A DNA stretch of 64,000 nucleotides, taken from contig NZ_CDCG01000037.1 of the NCBI RefSeq assembly GCF_000819845.1, positions 387,625 to 451,624 of the forward strand. The letters run 5' to 3'. Positions within the stretch are counted from its first letter, which is position 1. Every line of letters begins with the position of its first letter. The DNA is from Aeromonas enteropelogenes. GTDB lineage: Bacteria; Pseudomonadota; Gammaproteobacteria; Enterobacterales; Aeromonadaceae. Below the pieces are notes generated by a model. That model saw only the letters and a program-made list of their open reading frames with translations. It was not told the DNA's origin and searched no databases. This document shows positions 56,331 to 64,000 of the stretch, piece after piece. The translations under genes and the position numbers were made by a program.

Positions 56331-57482
56331 ATGGCAAAGCTGTTTACTTCCGAGTCGGTCTCCGAAGGCCATCCCGATAAAATCGCGGACCAGATCTCCG
56401 ATGCGGTGCTGGACGCCATTCTCCAGCAAGACACCAAGGCGCGCGTCGCCTGCGAGACCCTGGTCAAGACCGGCATGGTCATGGTGGCCGGTGAAGTAAC
56501 CACCTCTGCCTGGGTCGATATCGAAGAGATCGTGCGTAATACCGTGCGCGAAATCGGCTACACCCACTCCGACATGGGCTTCGATGCCGACTCCTGCGCC
56601 GTGCTGAACGCCATCGGCAAGCAGTCCCCGGACATCAACCAGGGGGTTGACCGCAGCGACCCGCTGGAGCAGGGCGCCGGTGACCAGGGCCTGATGTTCG
56701 GCTACGCCACCAACGAAACCGACGTGCTGATGCCGGCACCCATCACCTACTCCCACCTGCTGGTCAAGCGCCAGGCTGAAGTACGCAAAAATGGCACCCT
56801 GCCGTGGCTGCGTCCGGATGCCAAGAGCCAGCTGACCTTCGCCTACGATGACGCAGGCAAGATCCTCGGCGTGGACGCCGTGGTGCTCTCCACCCAGCAC
56901 TGTGACTCCATCAGCCACAGCGATCTGGTGGAAGCGGTACGCGAAGAGATCATCAAACCGGTGCTGCCGGCCGAGTGGATCACCAAGGACACCAAGTACT
57001 TCATCAACCCGACCGGCCGTTTCGTTATCGGCGGCCCCATGGGTGACTGCGGTCTGACCGGTCGCAAGATCATCGTCGACACCTACGGTGGCATGGCCCG
57101 TCACGGTGGTGGCGCCTTCTCCGGCAAGGATCCGTCCAAGGTTGACCGCTCCGCCGCCTACGCTGCCCGCTACGTGGCCAAAAACATCGTTGCCGCCGGC
57201 CTGGCCGATCGTTGTGAAGTGCAGGTCTCCTACGCCATCGGCGTGGCCGAGCCGACCTCCATCAGCGTCGAGACCTTCGGCACCGCCAAGGTGGCCGAGG
57301 ATCTGCTGGTCAAGCTGGTGCGCGAGCACTTCGAGCTGCGCCCGTATGGCCTGATCGAGATGCTGGATCTCAAGCGCCCGATCTACCAGGCTACCGCCGC
57401 CTACGGTCACTTCGGTCGCAACGAGTTCCCCTGGGAGCAGACCGACAAGGCCGAGCTGCTGCGCGCTGCCGCCGGCCTGTAA
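56331..57482 (+). CDS. metK: S-adenosylmethionine synthetase
   Basis: Makes S-adenosylmethionine from ATP and methionine. The 383-residue protein (E. coli 384) has the signatures [32 protein letters not shown] and [19 protein letters not shown]. It is preceded by a MetJ operator and followed by a terminator. In E. coli the same chromosomal block runs metK, galP, sprT, endA, rsmE, gshB, yqgE, yqgF; galP is absent here. Confidence 0.98.
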   Translation: MAKLFTSESVSEGHPDKIADQISDAVLDAILQQDTKARVACETLVKTGMVMVAGEVTTSAWVDIEEIVRNTVREIGYTHSDMGFDADSCAVLNAIGKQSPDINQGVDRSDPLEQGAGDQGLMFGYATNETDVLMPAPITYSHLLVKRQAEVRKNGTLPWLRPDAKSQLTFAYDDAGKILGVDAVVLSTQHCDSISHSDLVEAVREEIIKPVLPAEWITKDTKYFINPTGRFVIGGPMGDCGLTGRKIIVDTYGGMARHGGGAFSGKDPSKVDRSAAYAARYVAKNIVAAGLADRCEVQVSYAIGVAEPTSISVETFGTAKVAEDLLVKLVREHFELRPYGLIEMLDLKRPIYQATAAYGHFGRNEFPWEQTDKAELLRAAAGL

Positions 57483-57500
57483 GGCTCACGGTTGTGATAT

Positions 57501-57524
57501 AAAGGGGAGCCTGGCTCCCCTTTT
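57501..57524 (+). terminator. Terminator after metK
   Basis: AAAGGGGAGCC TG GCTCCCCTTTT. Confidence 0.88.
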
Positions 57525-57551
57525 GCTTGTCTGCCGACCACCGGAAGTCCC

Positions 57552-58061
57552 ATGTCTGCCCAGCTAGAATCCCTGCTCCATCAACGCGTTGACGCCTGCT
57601 TCAGCCAGGCCGAGGCTCGCCTTGGCCGCACCTTCCCCCGCCCGCGCATTCATTGCAACATGCGGGGCCGGGCAGCCGGGTCGGCACGGTTGCAAACCTG
57701 GGAACTGCGCTTCAACCCCGCCCTCTATCAGGCCAACCAGCAGGCCTTTCTGGCCGAGGTGGTGCCCCACGAGGTCGCCCACCTGCTGGTCTATGCCCTC
57801 TGGGGTGAAGGGCGCGGCAAGGCGCGGGTACTGCCCCACGGCAAGCAGTGGCAGTCGGTAATGCGGGAAGTGTTCAACCTTGAGCCCAGAACCACCCACA
57901 GCTTCGATCTCGCGGTACTGGCACAGCCGACCGTGCCCTATCGCTGTCAGTGCCAGCTGCATCAGCTGTCGATCCGTCGCCACAACAAGGTGATGCGCGG
58001 CGAGGCCCGCTATCACTGTCGCCGCTGCCATACGGCACTGGAACGGGCCCAGACGGAATAA
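57552..58061 (+). CDS. sprT: SprT family zinc metalloprotease-like protein
   Basis: A 169-residue protein with the HExxH motif in VVPHEVAHLLVYALWG (about residues 74-78) and a C-terminal zinc ribbon (YRCQCQ...YHCRRC). It resembles the protease domain of SPRTN, but the physiological role of bacterial SprT is unclear. It occupies its conserved position between metK and endA. Confidence 0.94.
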   Translation: MSAQLESLLHQRVDACFSQAEARLGRTFPRPRIHCNMRGRAAGSARLQTWELRFNPALYQANQQAFLAEVVPHEVAHLLVYALWGEGRGKARVLPHGKQWQSVMREVFNLEPRTTHSFDLAVLAQPTVPYRCQCQLHQLSIRRHNKVMRGEARYHCRRCHTALERAQTE

Positions 58062-58135
58062 GCCAGCCTGTGTCGCACCTCTGTGCTAGGGTGCCCGCTT
58101 CGTTACGTTAAACTGCTTTATTTTCAAGGATCTCC

Positions 58136-58840
58136 ATGTTTCGTCCGCTATTGTCCCTCACTCTGACCCTGCTGGCCGGTTTGCCGCTGCTCAGCGCCCC
58201 TCTGCATGCCCAGACCTTTCGCGAAGCCAAGCAGGATCTGGTCAGGCTCTACCAGACCCAACCCGCCGTCACCAGCTTCTACTGCGGCTGCGACATCGAC
58301 TATCAAGGCAGGAAAATGAGCCCGGATCTCGCCAGCTGCGGCTATGAACCACGCAAGCAACCCAAGCGAGCCGCCCGCATCGAGTGGGAACACGTGGTGC
58401 CCGCCTGGGAGTTCGGGCACCAGCTCAAATGCTGGCAGGAAGGAGGCCGCAAGAACTGCGGCAAAAGCGACGAGTTCAACAAGATGGAGGGGGACATGCA
58501 CAACCTCTACCCCGCCATCGGCGAGGTGAACGGCGATCGCGCCAACTTCCGCTTCTCCGACTGGAACGGCAAGCCGGATCAATACGGCCAGTGCCAGATG
58601 CTGGTGGACTTCAAGGAGCGCCGGGTACAGCCGCCCAAGGGGCCGGTACGCGGCCAGATCGCCCGTGCCTATCTCTACATGAGCCAGCAGTATGGGCTGC
58701 GCCTCGCCGCGCAACAGCGTAGACTGTTCGAAGCCTGGGATCGCCAGTACCCGGCCGAGGGCTGGGAGTGCGAGCGCAACCGTCGCATCGGCAAGCTGCA
58801 GGGCAATACCAACCCCTTTATTGAAAAGCAGTGCCAATAA
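58136..58840 (+). CDS. endA: Endonuclease I (extracellular or periplasmic DNase, Dns)
   Basis: A secreted 234-residue nonspecific DNase. The signal peptide ends at LHAQ (about residue 26). The catalytic region is [16 protein letters not shown], with a magnesium-binding N-containing segment ([31 protein letters not shown]), and paired cysteines (CGCD, CG, CW, CG) fit disulfides. Aeromonas and Vibrio homologues are called Dns. It degrades DNA outside the cytoplasm and can limit natural uptake of DNA. Next to rsmE as in E. coli. Confidence 0.96.
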   Translation: MFRPLLSLTLTLLAGLPLLSAPLHAQTFREAKQDLVRLYQTQPAVTSFYCGCDIDYQGRKMSPDLASCGYEPRKQPKRAARIEWEHVVPAWEFGHQLKCWQEGGRKNCGKSDEFNKMEGDMHNLYPAIGEVNGDRANFRFSDWNGKPDQYGQCQMLVDFKERRVQPPKGPVRGQIARAYLYMSQQYGLRLAAQQRRLFEAWDRQYPAEGWECERNRRIGKLQGNTNPFIEKQCQ

Positions 58841-58905
58841 CCCTATCTAATGACGAGGATCAGGCATCCTCGCCTGTTGAACGAGCAAGAGACTGATAAG
58901 CCGCC

Positions 58906-59637
58906 ATGCGCATTCCACGTATCTATGAACCGGCCACCCTGCAGGTGGGCCAGACCCTCGCCCTGTCGGAAGACGGTGCCAACCACATCGGCCGGGTGCT
59001 GCGCATGCAGCCGGGCCAACAGCTCGAGCTGTTCAACGGCGACGGCAACCAGTACCCCGCCACCATCACCAGCGTCGGCAAGAAGTCGGTGGACGTGACC
59101 ATAGACAGCTGCGAACAGCGCTCGGTGGAGTCACCGCTCGCCATTCACCTGGGTCAGGTGATCAGCCGTGGCGACAAGATGGATTTCACCATCCAGAAAT
59201 CCGTGGAGCTGGGCGTCACCTGCATCACCCCGCTCTTCTCCGAGCGCTGCGGCGTCAAGCTGCCGGCGGATCGGCTGGAGAAAAAACGCGAGCAGTGGCA
59301 GAAAGTGGTGATCAGCGCCTGCGAGCAGTGCGGCCGCAACGTGGTGCCCGAAGTGCGCATGCCGATGGAGCTGGACGCCTGGCTGGCGGAAGAGACCAAA
59401 GAGCTCAAGCTCAACCTGCATCCACGCGCCGAGTACAGCATCAACACCCTGCCGGTACCGGAGCATGGCGTGCGCCTGCTGATCGGCCCGGAAGGGGGCT
59501 TGTCCAGCGACGAAATCGCCCGTACCGTGCAGGAAGATTTCAAGGAGATGCTACTGGGGCCACGGGTGCTGCGCACCGAAACCGCCGCCCTGACCGCCAT
59601 TACGGCACTGCAGTGTCGCTTCGGCGATCTCGCTTGA
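58906..59637 (+). CDS. rsmE: 16S rRNA m3U1498 methyltransferase RsmE
   Basis: SPOUT-class methyltransferase modifying U1498 of 16S rRNA. The 243-residue protein has an N-terminal PUA-like domain (about 1-70, [11 protein letters not shown]) and a C-terminal knotted domain with [14 protein letters not shown] and [16 protein letters not shown], the SAM-binding signature. The start at 58906 fits the family. Confidence 0.97.
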   Translation: MRIPRIYEPATLQVGQTLALSEDGANHIGRVLRMQPGQQLELFNGDGNQYPATITSVGKKSVDVTIDSCEQRSVESPLAIHLGQVISRGDKMDFTIQKSVELGVTCITPLFSERCGVKLPADRLEKKREQWQKVVISACEQCGRNVVPEVRMPMELDAWLAEETKELKLNLHPRAEYSINTLPVPEHGVRLLIGPEGGLSSDEIARTVQEDFKEMLLGPRVLRTETAALTAITALQCRFGDLA

Positions 59638-59751
59638 TACTATCGGCCGCATCAATCAGCCCCATGGCTGCATCGACGCAGCCGCAAGCGGACGATTACG
59701 CTGCGCTAATCGACCCTACAACCCTATCGAGCCATTAAAAAGGAACAGCGG

Positions 59752-60705
59752 ATGACCATTAAACTCGGCATCGTGATGGACCCCATCTCGTCCATCAACA
59801 TCAAAAAGGATTCCAGCTTCGCCATGCTCGAAGAGGCGCAAAAGCGCGGCTACGAGCTCTTCTATCTGGAGATGAAGGATCTCTACATGCAGGAAGGCCG
59901 GGCATTTGGCACCATGCGTCCGCTCACGGTCAAACATGACTACGCCAACTGGTTCAGCCTGGGCGAGGTGGTCGATCAGCCCCTCTCCAGCCTGGACGTG
60001 ATCCTGATGCGCAAGGATCCGCCGTTCGACACCGAATTTATCTACGCCACCTACATGCTGGAGCGTGCCGAGGACGAGGGCTGCCTCATCGTCAACAAGC
60101 CCCAGAGCCTGCGCGACGCCAACGAGAAGCTCTACACCGCCTGGTTTGCCGAGCACACCCCGACCACCCTCGTCACCCGCCGTGCCGACAAGCTGCGCGC
60201 CTTCCACGCCCAGCACAAGGACGTCATCCTCAAGCCCCTCGACGGCATGGGCGGCGCCTCCATCTTCCGCATGAAGGAGGATGACGCCAACGTCGGCGTC
60301 ATCATCGAGACATTAACCTCGCACGGCGAGCGTTACTGCATGGCCCAGACCTACCTGCCGGCCATCAAGGAAGGGGACAAGCGGGTGCTGGTGGTAGACG
60401 GCGAGCCGGTTCCCTACTGTCTGGCGCGCATCCCGGCCCAAGGGGAAACCCGCGGTAACCTGGCCGCCGGCGGTCGTGGCGAGGCACGCCCCTTGAGCGT
60501 CTCCGACTGGGCCATCGCCCGCGCGGTCGGCCCGACCCTGAAGGAGAAGGGCCTCATCTTCGTCGGACTCGACATCATTGGTGATCGGCTGACCGAGATC
60601 AACGTGACCAGCCCGACCTGCATCCGCGAGATCGAAGCGGCCTTCCCGGTGCACATCACCAGCATGCTGATGGACGCCATCGAGCGCCGGTTGGCCAAGG
60701 CCTAA
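59752..60705 (+). CDS. gshB: Glutathione synthetase
   Basis: ATP-grasp ligase adding glycine to gamma-glutamylcysteine. The 317-residue protein (E. coli 315) begins MTIKLGIVMDPISSINIKKDSSFAMLEEA and has the ATP-grasp loop LKPLDGMGGASIFR and the INVTSPTCIREIE magnesium/product site. The next gene on the strand is yqgE, but a reverse-oriented chemoreceptor gene now lies between them. Confidence 0.97.
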   Translation: MTIKLGIVMDPISSINIKKDSSFAMLEEAQKRGYELFYLEMKDLYMQEGRAFGTMRPLTVKHDYANWFSLGEVVDQPLSSLDVILMRKDPPFDTEFIYATYMLERAEDEGCLIVNKPQSLRDANEKLYTAWFAEHTPTTLVTRRADKLRAFHAQHKDVILKPLDGMGGASIFRMKEDDANVGVIIETLTSHGERYCMAQTYLPAIKEGDKRVLVVDGEPVPYCLARIPAQGETRGNLAAGGRGEARPLSVSDWAIARAVGPTLKEKGLIFVGLDIIGDRLTEINVTSPTCIREIEAAFPVHITSMLMDAIERRLAKA

Positions 60706-60737
60706 TCACAGTTTCTGCTGGCGAACAAACAGCAACG

Positions 60738-60770
60738 AAAGAGGCTGCACCCTGTGCCGCCTCTTTTTTT
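60738..60770 (+). terminator. Terminator after gshB
   Basis: AAAGAGGC/GCCTCTTT stem followed by a run of Ts, 32 bases after the stop. Confidence 0.88.
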
Positions 60771-60859
60771 GCCTCCGGTTTCTGCCGCTGACGCGGGAAG
60801 CATCACTATCCATTCAGCCCCGCTCACGGATCGGGTCGTCACACCAGAGCGGTACACTC

Positions 60860-62485
60860 TTAGCAGCGGAACTGCCCCACCTTCGCCTTGAGATCGTTCG
60901 ACAGTTGCTCCAGCTCGTGGCAACTCTGGTTGAGCTGGGTCGCCGCCTCGGTCGACTCGGTCGAGATATGGGCGATATTAACCACGTTGCGGGTGATCTC
61001 CTCGGCCACCTTGCTCTGCTCCTCCGCCGCCGTGGCAATCTGGGTGTTCATCTCGTTGATCACGTTGACCGAACTGACGATATCCCCCAGCGCCTGACCA
61101 CAGGCCAGCACGGTGCGGTTGGACTCCTCCACCTGCTCCAACCCCTGCTCCATGCTGCTGGCCGCCTGGTTGGCCCCCTGCTGCAACTTGATGATGGTCT
61201 TGCCAATCTCTTCGGTGGAACGCTGGGTGCGCTGGGCCAGGGTGCGCACCTCGTCGGCGACCACAGCAAAGCCGCGTCCCTGATCCCCGGCCCTGGCCGC
61301 CTCAATGGCGGCGTTGAGAGCCAGCAGGTTGGTCTGCTCGGCAATGCCGCGAATGGCGTCCATCACGCTGCCGATGTCCCGGCTGTCATCGGCAAGCTGG
61401 GTGATCATGGCTGCCGTGTTCTGAATCTGGGAGGAGAGGCCGGACATCCGGTGGATGGCGTCTTCCACTGTCTTGTGGCCGTGCCGCGCGCTGTCATCGG
61501 CATGACGGGCTGCATCGGCGGCGTTGTTGGAACTGTTGGCCACTTCGGCCACAGTGCTGCTCATCTGGTTCATGGCGGTGGCAGTCTGATCCGTCTCCGC
61601 CTGCTGCTGGGCAAAACGCTGGCGGCTCTCGACCCCGATATGGGCCAGCTGGGCCGACTCTCTGGCAAGCTGCTCCGCCATGTCGTTGATCTGGGCGATG
61701 AGGCCGCGGAAATGGCGGATCACCTCGTTGAGGGAGTGCGCCAGGCTGCCCATCTCATCCTTGCGCAGTACGGGGGCCTGCTTGCTCAAGTCGAGATCCG
61801 TTTGCATACCGCGCAGAATCTGGCCCATGGCCGCCAGCGGCTGGCTGACGCTGCGCCCGGCCCAAATCCCGATAAACAGCACGCAGCCACCCACCACCAC
61901 AAACAGCGCGATAAACAGCTGGGTCAGCTGCTGCCTGAGCTGGTTGAGCTCGGCCACTTTTTTCTCCGCTTCCGTCAGCTGATATTCCACCAGCACGCTC
62001 ACCGCATCGCTGACCGGGTCGATCACCTGATAAAGGGGCATGATGGCGGCGGAGAGGGCCGTGCGATCCTGCCCCTGCGAGCGATCCAGCAACTGCATCA
62101 CGCTGTCTATCTCGTGATTGGCGGCGGCAAACAACCCTTCCACCTTGTCCGCCAGCCTGCGCTCCTCGTCGCTCATGTTGTGGCTGCGATATTGGCGCCA
62201 GATCCGGGTTATCTCCTGCTGGGCGGCGCTCATGTCGGCCTTGGAGCGGGCAGGTTCAAAGCCCCCGACGTTGGCCTTGTTGGCAGCATCGATCACCTTG
62301 ACCGCGTAGAGATCGGCGATCTGCTTGAGCTCCTTGAGCTGGACCACCTCCCCCTGATACATGGCGTTTATCCCCGTCATCAGTTGGGACATCGCCTGGG
62401 TTGCCCCTATGACCAGCAGCAACAGCGCCAGCAGGGGGACTACGCAGCCCAGGATAAGCTTCTGCTTGATTGAAATACCTTCCAT
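60860..62485 (-). CDS. Methyl-accepting chemotaxis protein
   Basis: A 541-residue transmembrane chemoreceptor. TM1 is at about 9-29 (LILGCVVPLLALLLLVIGATQ), the periplasmic helical sensor at about 30-190, and TM2 at about 192-213 (LFIALFVVVGGCVLFIGIWAG). HAMP and a long cytoplasmic coiled coil follow. The kinase-control tip has the conserved AEQTNLLALNAAIEAARAGDQGRGFAVVADEVRTLA. It ends KVGQFRC with no CheR/CheB-binding pentapeptide. The start at 62485 follows GGAGAGAAAGCC. It is inserted antisense between gshB and yqgE. Ligand unknown. Confidence 0.95.
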   Translation of the reverse strand: MEGISIKQKLILGCVVPLLALLLLVIGATQAMSQLMTGINAMYQGEVVQLKELKQIADLYAVKVIDAANKANVGGFEPARSKADMSAAQQEITRIWRQYRSHNMSDEERRLADKVEGLFAAANHEIDSVMQLLDRSQGQDRTALSAAIMPLYQVIDPVSDAVSVLVEYQLTEAEKKVAELNQLRQQLTQLFIALFVVVGGCVLFIGIWAGRSVSQPLAAMGQILRGMQTDLDLSKQAPVLRKDEMGSLAHSLNEVIRHFRGLIAQINDMAEQLARESAQLAHIGVESRQRFAQQQAETDQTATAMNQMSSTVAEVANSSNNAADAARHADDSARHGHKTVEDAIHRMSGLSSQIQNTAAMITQLADDSRDIGSVMDAIRGIAEQTNLLALNAAIEAARAGDQGRGFAVVADEVRTLAQRTQRSTEEIGKTIIKLQQGANQAASSMEQGLEQVEESNRTVLACGQALGDIVSSVNVINEMNTQIATAAEEQSKVAEEITRNVVNIAHISTESTEAATQLNQSCHELEQLSNDLKAKVGQFRC

Positions 62486-62602
62486 GGCTTTCTCTCCACC
62501 CGAAATAGATTGATAGGCCTGAACCGGCCGCCAAAAAGCGGTTTTGCCAGACGAAGCGAGCTGCCATAATTGACGCAAATACCTTTGCAATATTTGGCCC
62601 AT

Positions 62603-63157
62603 ATGCAAACACTGCAAAATCACTTCCTGCTCGCCATGCCGAGCCTCACCGACCCCTATTTCGAGCGTTCGCTGGTTTACCTGTGCGAACACAATGAACA
62701 AGGCGCCATGGGGCTGGTGGTCAATATTCCGGTGGATATGTCGCTGGAGACCATGCTGGCGCAGCTCAAACTGGCCCCGCCCGCCAACCCGGAGCTCAAG
62801 CAGCCCGTGCTGCAGGGGGGACCGGTGCATGCCGATCGCGGCTTCGTGCTGCACAGCTTCCGCCCCGGGTTCAACTCCACCCTGCAGGTGGGAGACGAGG
62901 TGATGGTGACCACCTCCAAGGACATTCTCGAGACCCTGGGCACCGACGAGGCGCCGGATCACTGGCTGGTTGCCCTGGGTTATGCCGGCTGGAGTGCAGG
63001 TCAGCTGGAGCAGGAGCTGGTCGAGGGAGCCTGGCTGGTGATCCCTCCCAATCCGGATCTGGTGTTCAAGACCCCCATCCACCAGCGCTGGCAACGCGCC
63101 GCCGCCAGCATTGGCGTCAATCCCGTTCACCTGTCCAGCGACATCGGCCATGGCTGA
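62603..63157 (+). CDS. yqgE: YqgE/AlgH family protein (DUF179)
   Basis: A 184-residue protein beginning MQTLQNHFLLAMPSLTDPYFERSLVYLCEHNEQGAMGLVVN, the conserved DUF179 N-terminus, and containing GGPVHADRGFVLH. Function is not established. It is conserved next to yqgF in gammaproteobacteria, 46 bases upstream here. Its promoter must lie within the 117 bases shared with the divergent chemoreceptor gene, because gshB is cut off by a terminator. Confidence 0.94.
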   Translation: MQTLQNHFLLAMPSLTDPYFERSLVYLCEHNEQGAMGLVVNIPVDMSLETMLAQLKLAPPANPELKQPVLQGGPVHADRGFVLHSFRPGFNSTLQVGDEVMVTTSKDILETLGTDEAPDHWLVALGYAGWSAGQLEQELVEGAWLVIPPNPDLVFKTPIHQRWQRAAASIGVNPVHLSSDIGHG

Positions 63158-63203
63158 TGCAATCTGCTGTGCATTTTGCGACGCATTTTGAGGAAATTAT
63201 TCA

Positions 63204-63626
63204 ATGTCATCACGCAGTATCATGGGCTTTGACTACGGCACCAAGAGCATAGGGGTCGCCATCGGCCAGGAGCTCACCGGCACGGCCCGCCCGCTGCGCG
63301 CCCTCAAGGCCAACGACGGCATCCCCAACTGGGACGAGATAGAGAAGCTGCTCAAGGAGTGGCAACCGGACCTGCTCATTGTCGGCCTGCCGCTCAACAT
63401 GGACGGCACCGATCAGGAGATCACGGTGCGCGCCCGCAAGTTCGGCAATCGCCTGCACGGCCGCTTCGGCAAGCCGGTGGAGTTCAAGGATGAGCGGCTC
63501 ACCACCACGGATGCCCGGGCCCGCCTGTTCGCGCAGGGTGGCTATCGCGCCCTGGAGAAAGGCAGCGTGGACGGCGTCTCCGCCCAGCTCATCGTCGAAG
63601 CCTGGATGGAAGAGCAGTACGGCTAA
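63204..63626 (+). CDS. yqgF: Holliday junction resolvase-like protein YqgF (RuvX)
   Basis: A 140-residue RNase H-fold nuclease. The start [15 protein letters not shown] carries the first catalytic aspartate, [18 protein letters not shown] the second acidic site, and [10 protein letters not shown] a later one. Known or proposed roles include pre-16S rRNA 5'-end processing and Holliday junction resolution. Probably co-transcribed with yqgE. Confidence 0.95.
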   Translation: MSSRSIMGFDYGTKSIGVAIGQELTGTARPLRALKANDGIPNWDEIEKLLKEWQPDLLIVGLPLNMDGTDQEITVRARKFGNRLHGRFGKPVEFKDERLTTTDARARLFAQGGYRALEKGSVDGVSAQLIVEAWMEEQYG

Positions 63627-63650
63627 TCTGCTTATCCCCCTCCAAGCCCC

Positions 63651-63691
63651 GTAAACAACGACGCCGGGATCAGCCCGGCGTCATTGTTTAC
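63651..63691. terminator. Large palindrome between yqgF and ampC
   Basis: GTAAACAA and TTGTTTAC flank GACGCCGGG and CCCGGCGTC, with one mismatch per side and loop ATCAG. It lies between convergent genes and could terminate either way, though the T runs are short. Confidence 0.6.
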
Positions 63692-63733
63692 GTCAACCAG
63701 CCACTTATCATGGCCAAACATTGAATGCGGCCA

Positions 63734-64000
<267 letters not shown>

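Overview
The window looks like chromosomal DNA of an Aeromonas species. The evidence is GC-rich coding sequence with gammaproteobacterial gene content, an Aeromonas-type AmpC fragment at the right edge, a periplasmic I-type lysozyme inhibitor (PliI) of the kind first described in A. hydrophila, and conserved blocks shared with enterobacteria, Shewanella and Vibrio (smc-zipA-ligA; mepK-ldtD; cadC-cadBA; tyrS/mepM/anmK; tktA-metK-sprT-endA-rsmE-gshB-yqgE-yqgF). All identifications come from reading the translations and motifs; no database was searched. I see no rRNA, tRNA, IS element, prophage or CRISPR array.

Layout. 1-2.2 kb: anaerobic ribonucleotide reductase (nrdD, cut by the left edge) behind a pair of NrdR boxes. 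2.5-10.1 kb: an orphan periplasmic binding protein, then ligA, zipA and smc on the minus strand. 10.3-15.3 kb: cysZ, a yicG-type TRIC channel, a small lipoprotein, two murein enzymes (mepK, ldtD) and an orphan family-3 solute-binding protein. 15.6-18.8 kb: a tight four-gene glycosylation cluster (unknown anchored protein, GtrB-like and GtrA-like proteins, GT-C transferase). 19-30 kb: periplasmic alpha-amylase, GST, response regulator, TetR regulator with hydrolase, patatin phospholipase, CPA2 antiporter, diguanylate cyclase, tilS. 30-33.6 kb: M13 peptidase, pliI, pdxY. 33.6-39.5 kb: the acid-stress lysine decarboxylase system cadA, cadB and the membrane-bound regulator cadC. 39.8-45.6 kb: yjeH, sdaC, LysR regulator, MATE pump. 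45.7-50.6 kb: tyrS, mepM, anmK and a degenerate ADP-ribosylglycohydrolase-like protein. 50.6-53.9 kb: a 1.27 kb stretch without a recognisable gene, a three-domain Rid protein and an AT-rich patch with a small membrane protein. 54-63.6 kb: tktA and the metK to yqgF backbone, interrupted by a reverse-oriented chemoreceptor. 63.7 kb to the end: 3' end of ampC.

Themes. Several genes deal with the cell wall and its defence: LdtD, MepK and MepM cut or cross-link murein, AnmK recycles anhydroMurNAc, PliI blocks host lysozyme and AmpC destroys beta-lactams. The cad genes export cadaverine to resist acid. The most unusual items are the tandem triple Rid protein (51.8-53.1 kb), an array of eight CTTGATA/TATCAAG heptamers upstream of cadBA together with a CadC that lacks the periplasmic cysteine pair of the E. 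coli sensor, the ADP-ribosylglycohydrolase-like protein without its metal-binding motifs, the chromosomal gtr-like cluster with an unknown first gene, and a TetR/hydrolase pair with matching operator-like sites.
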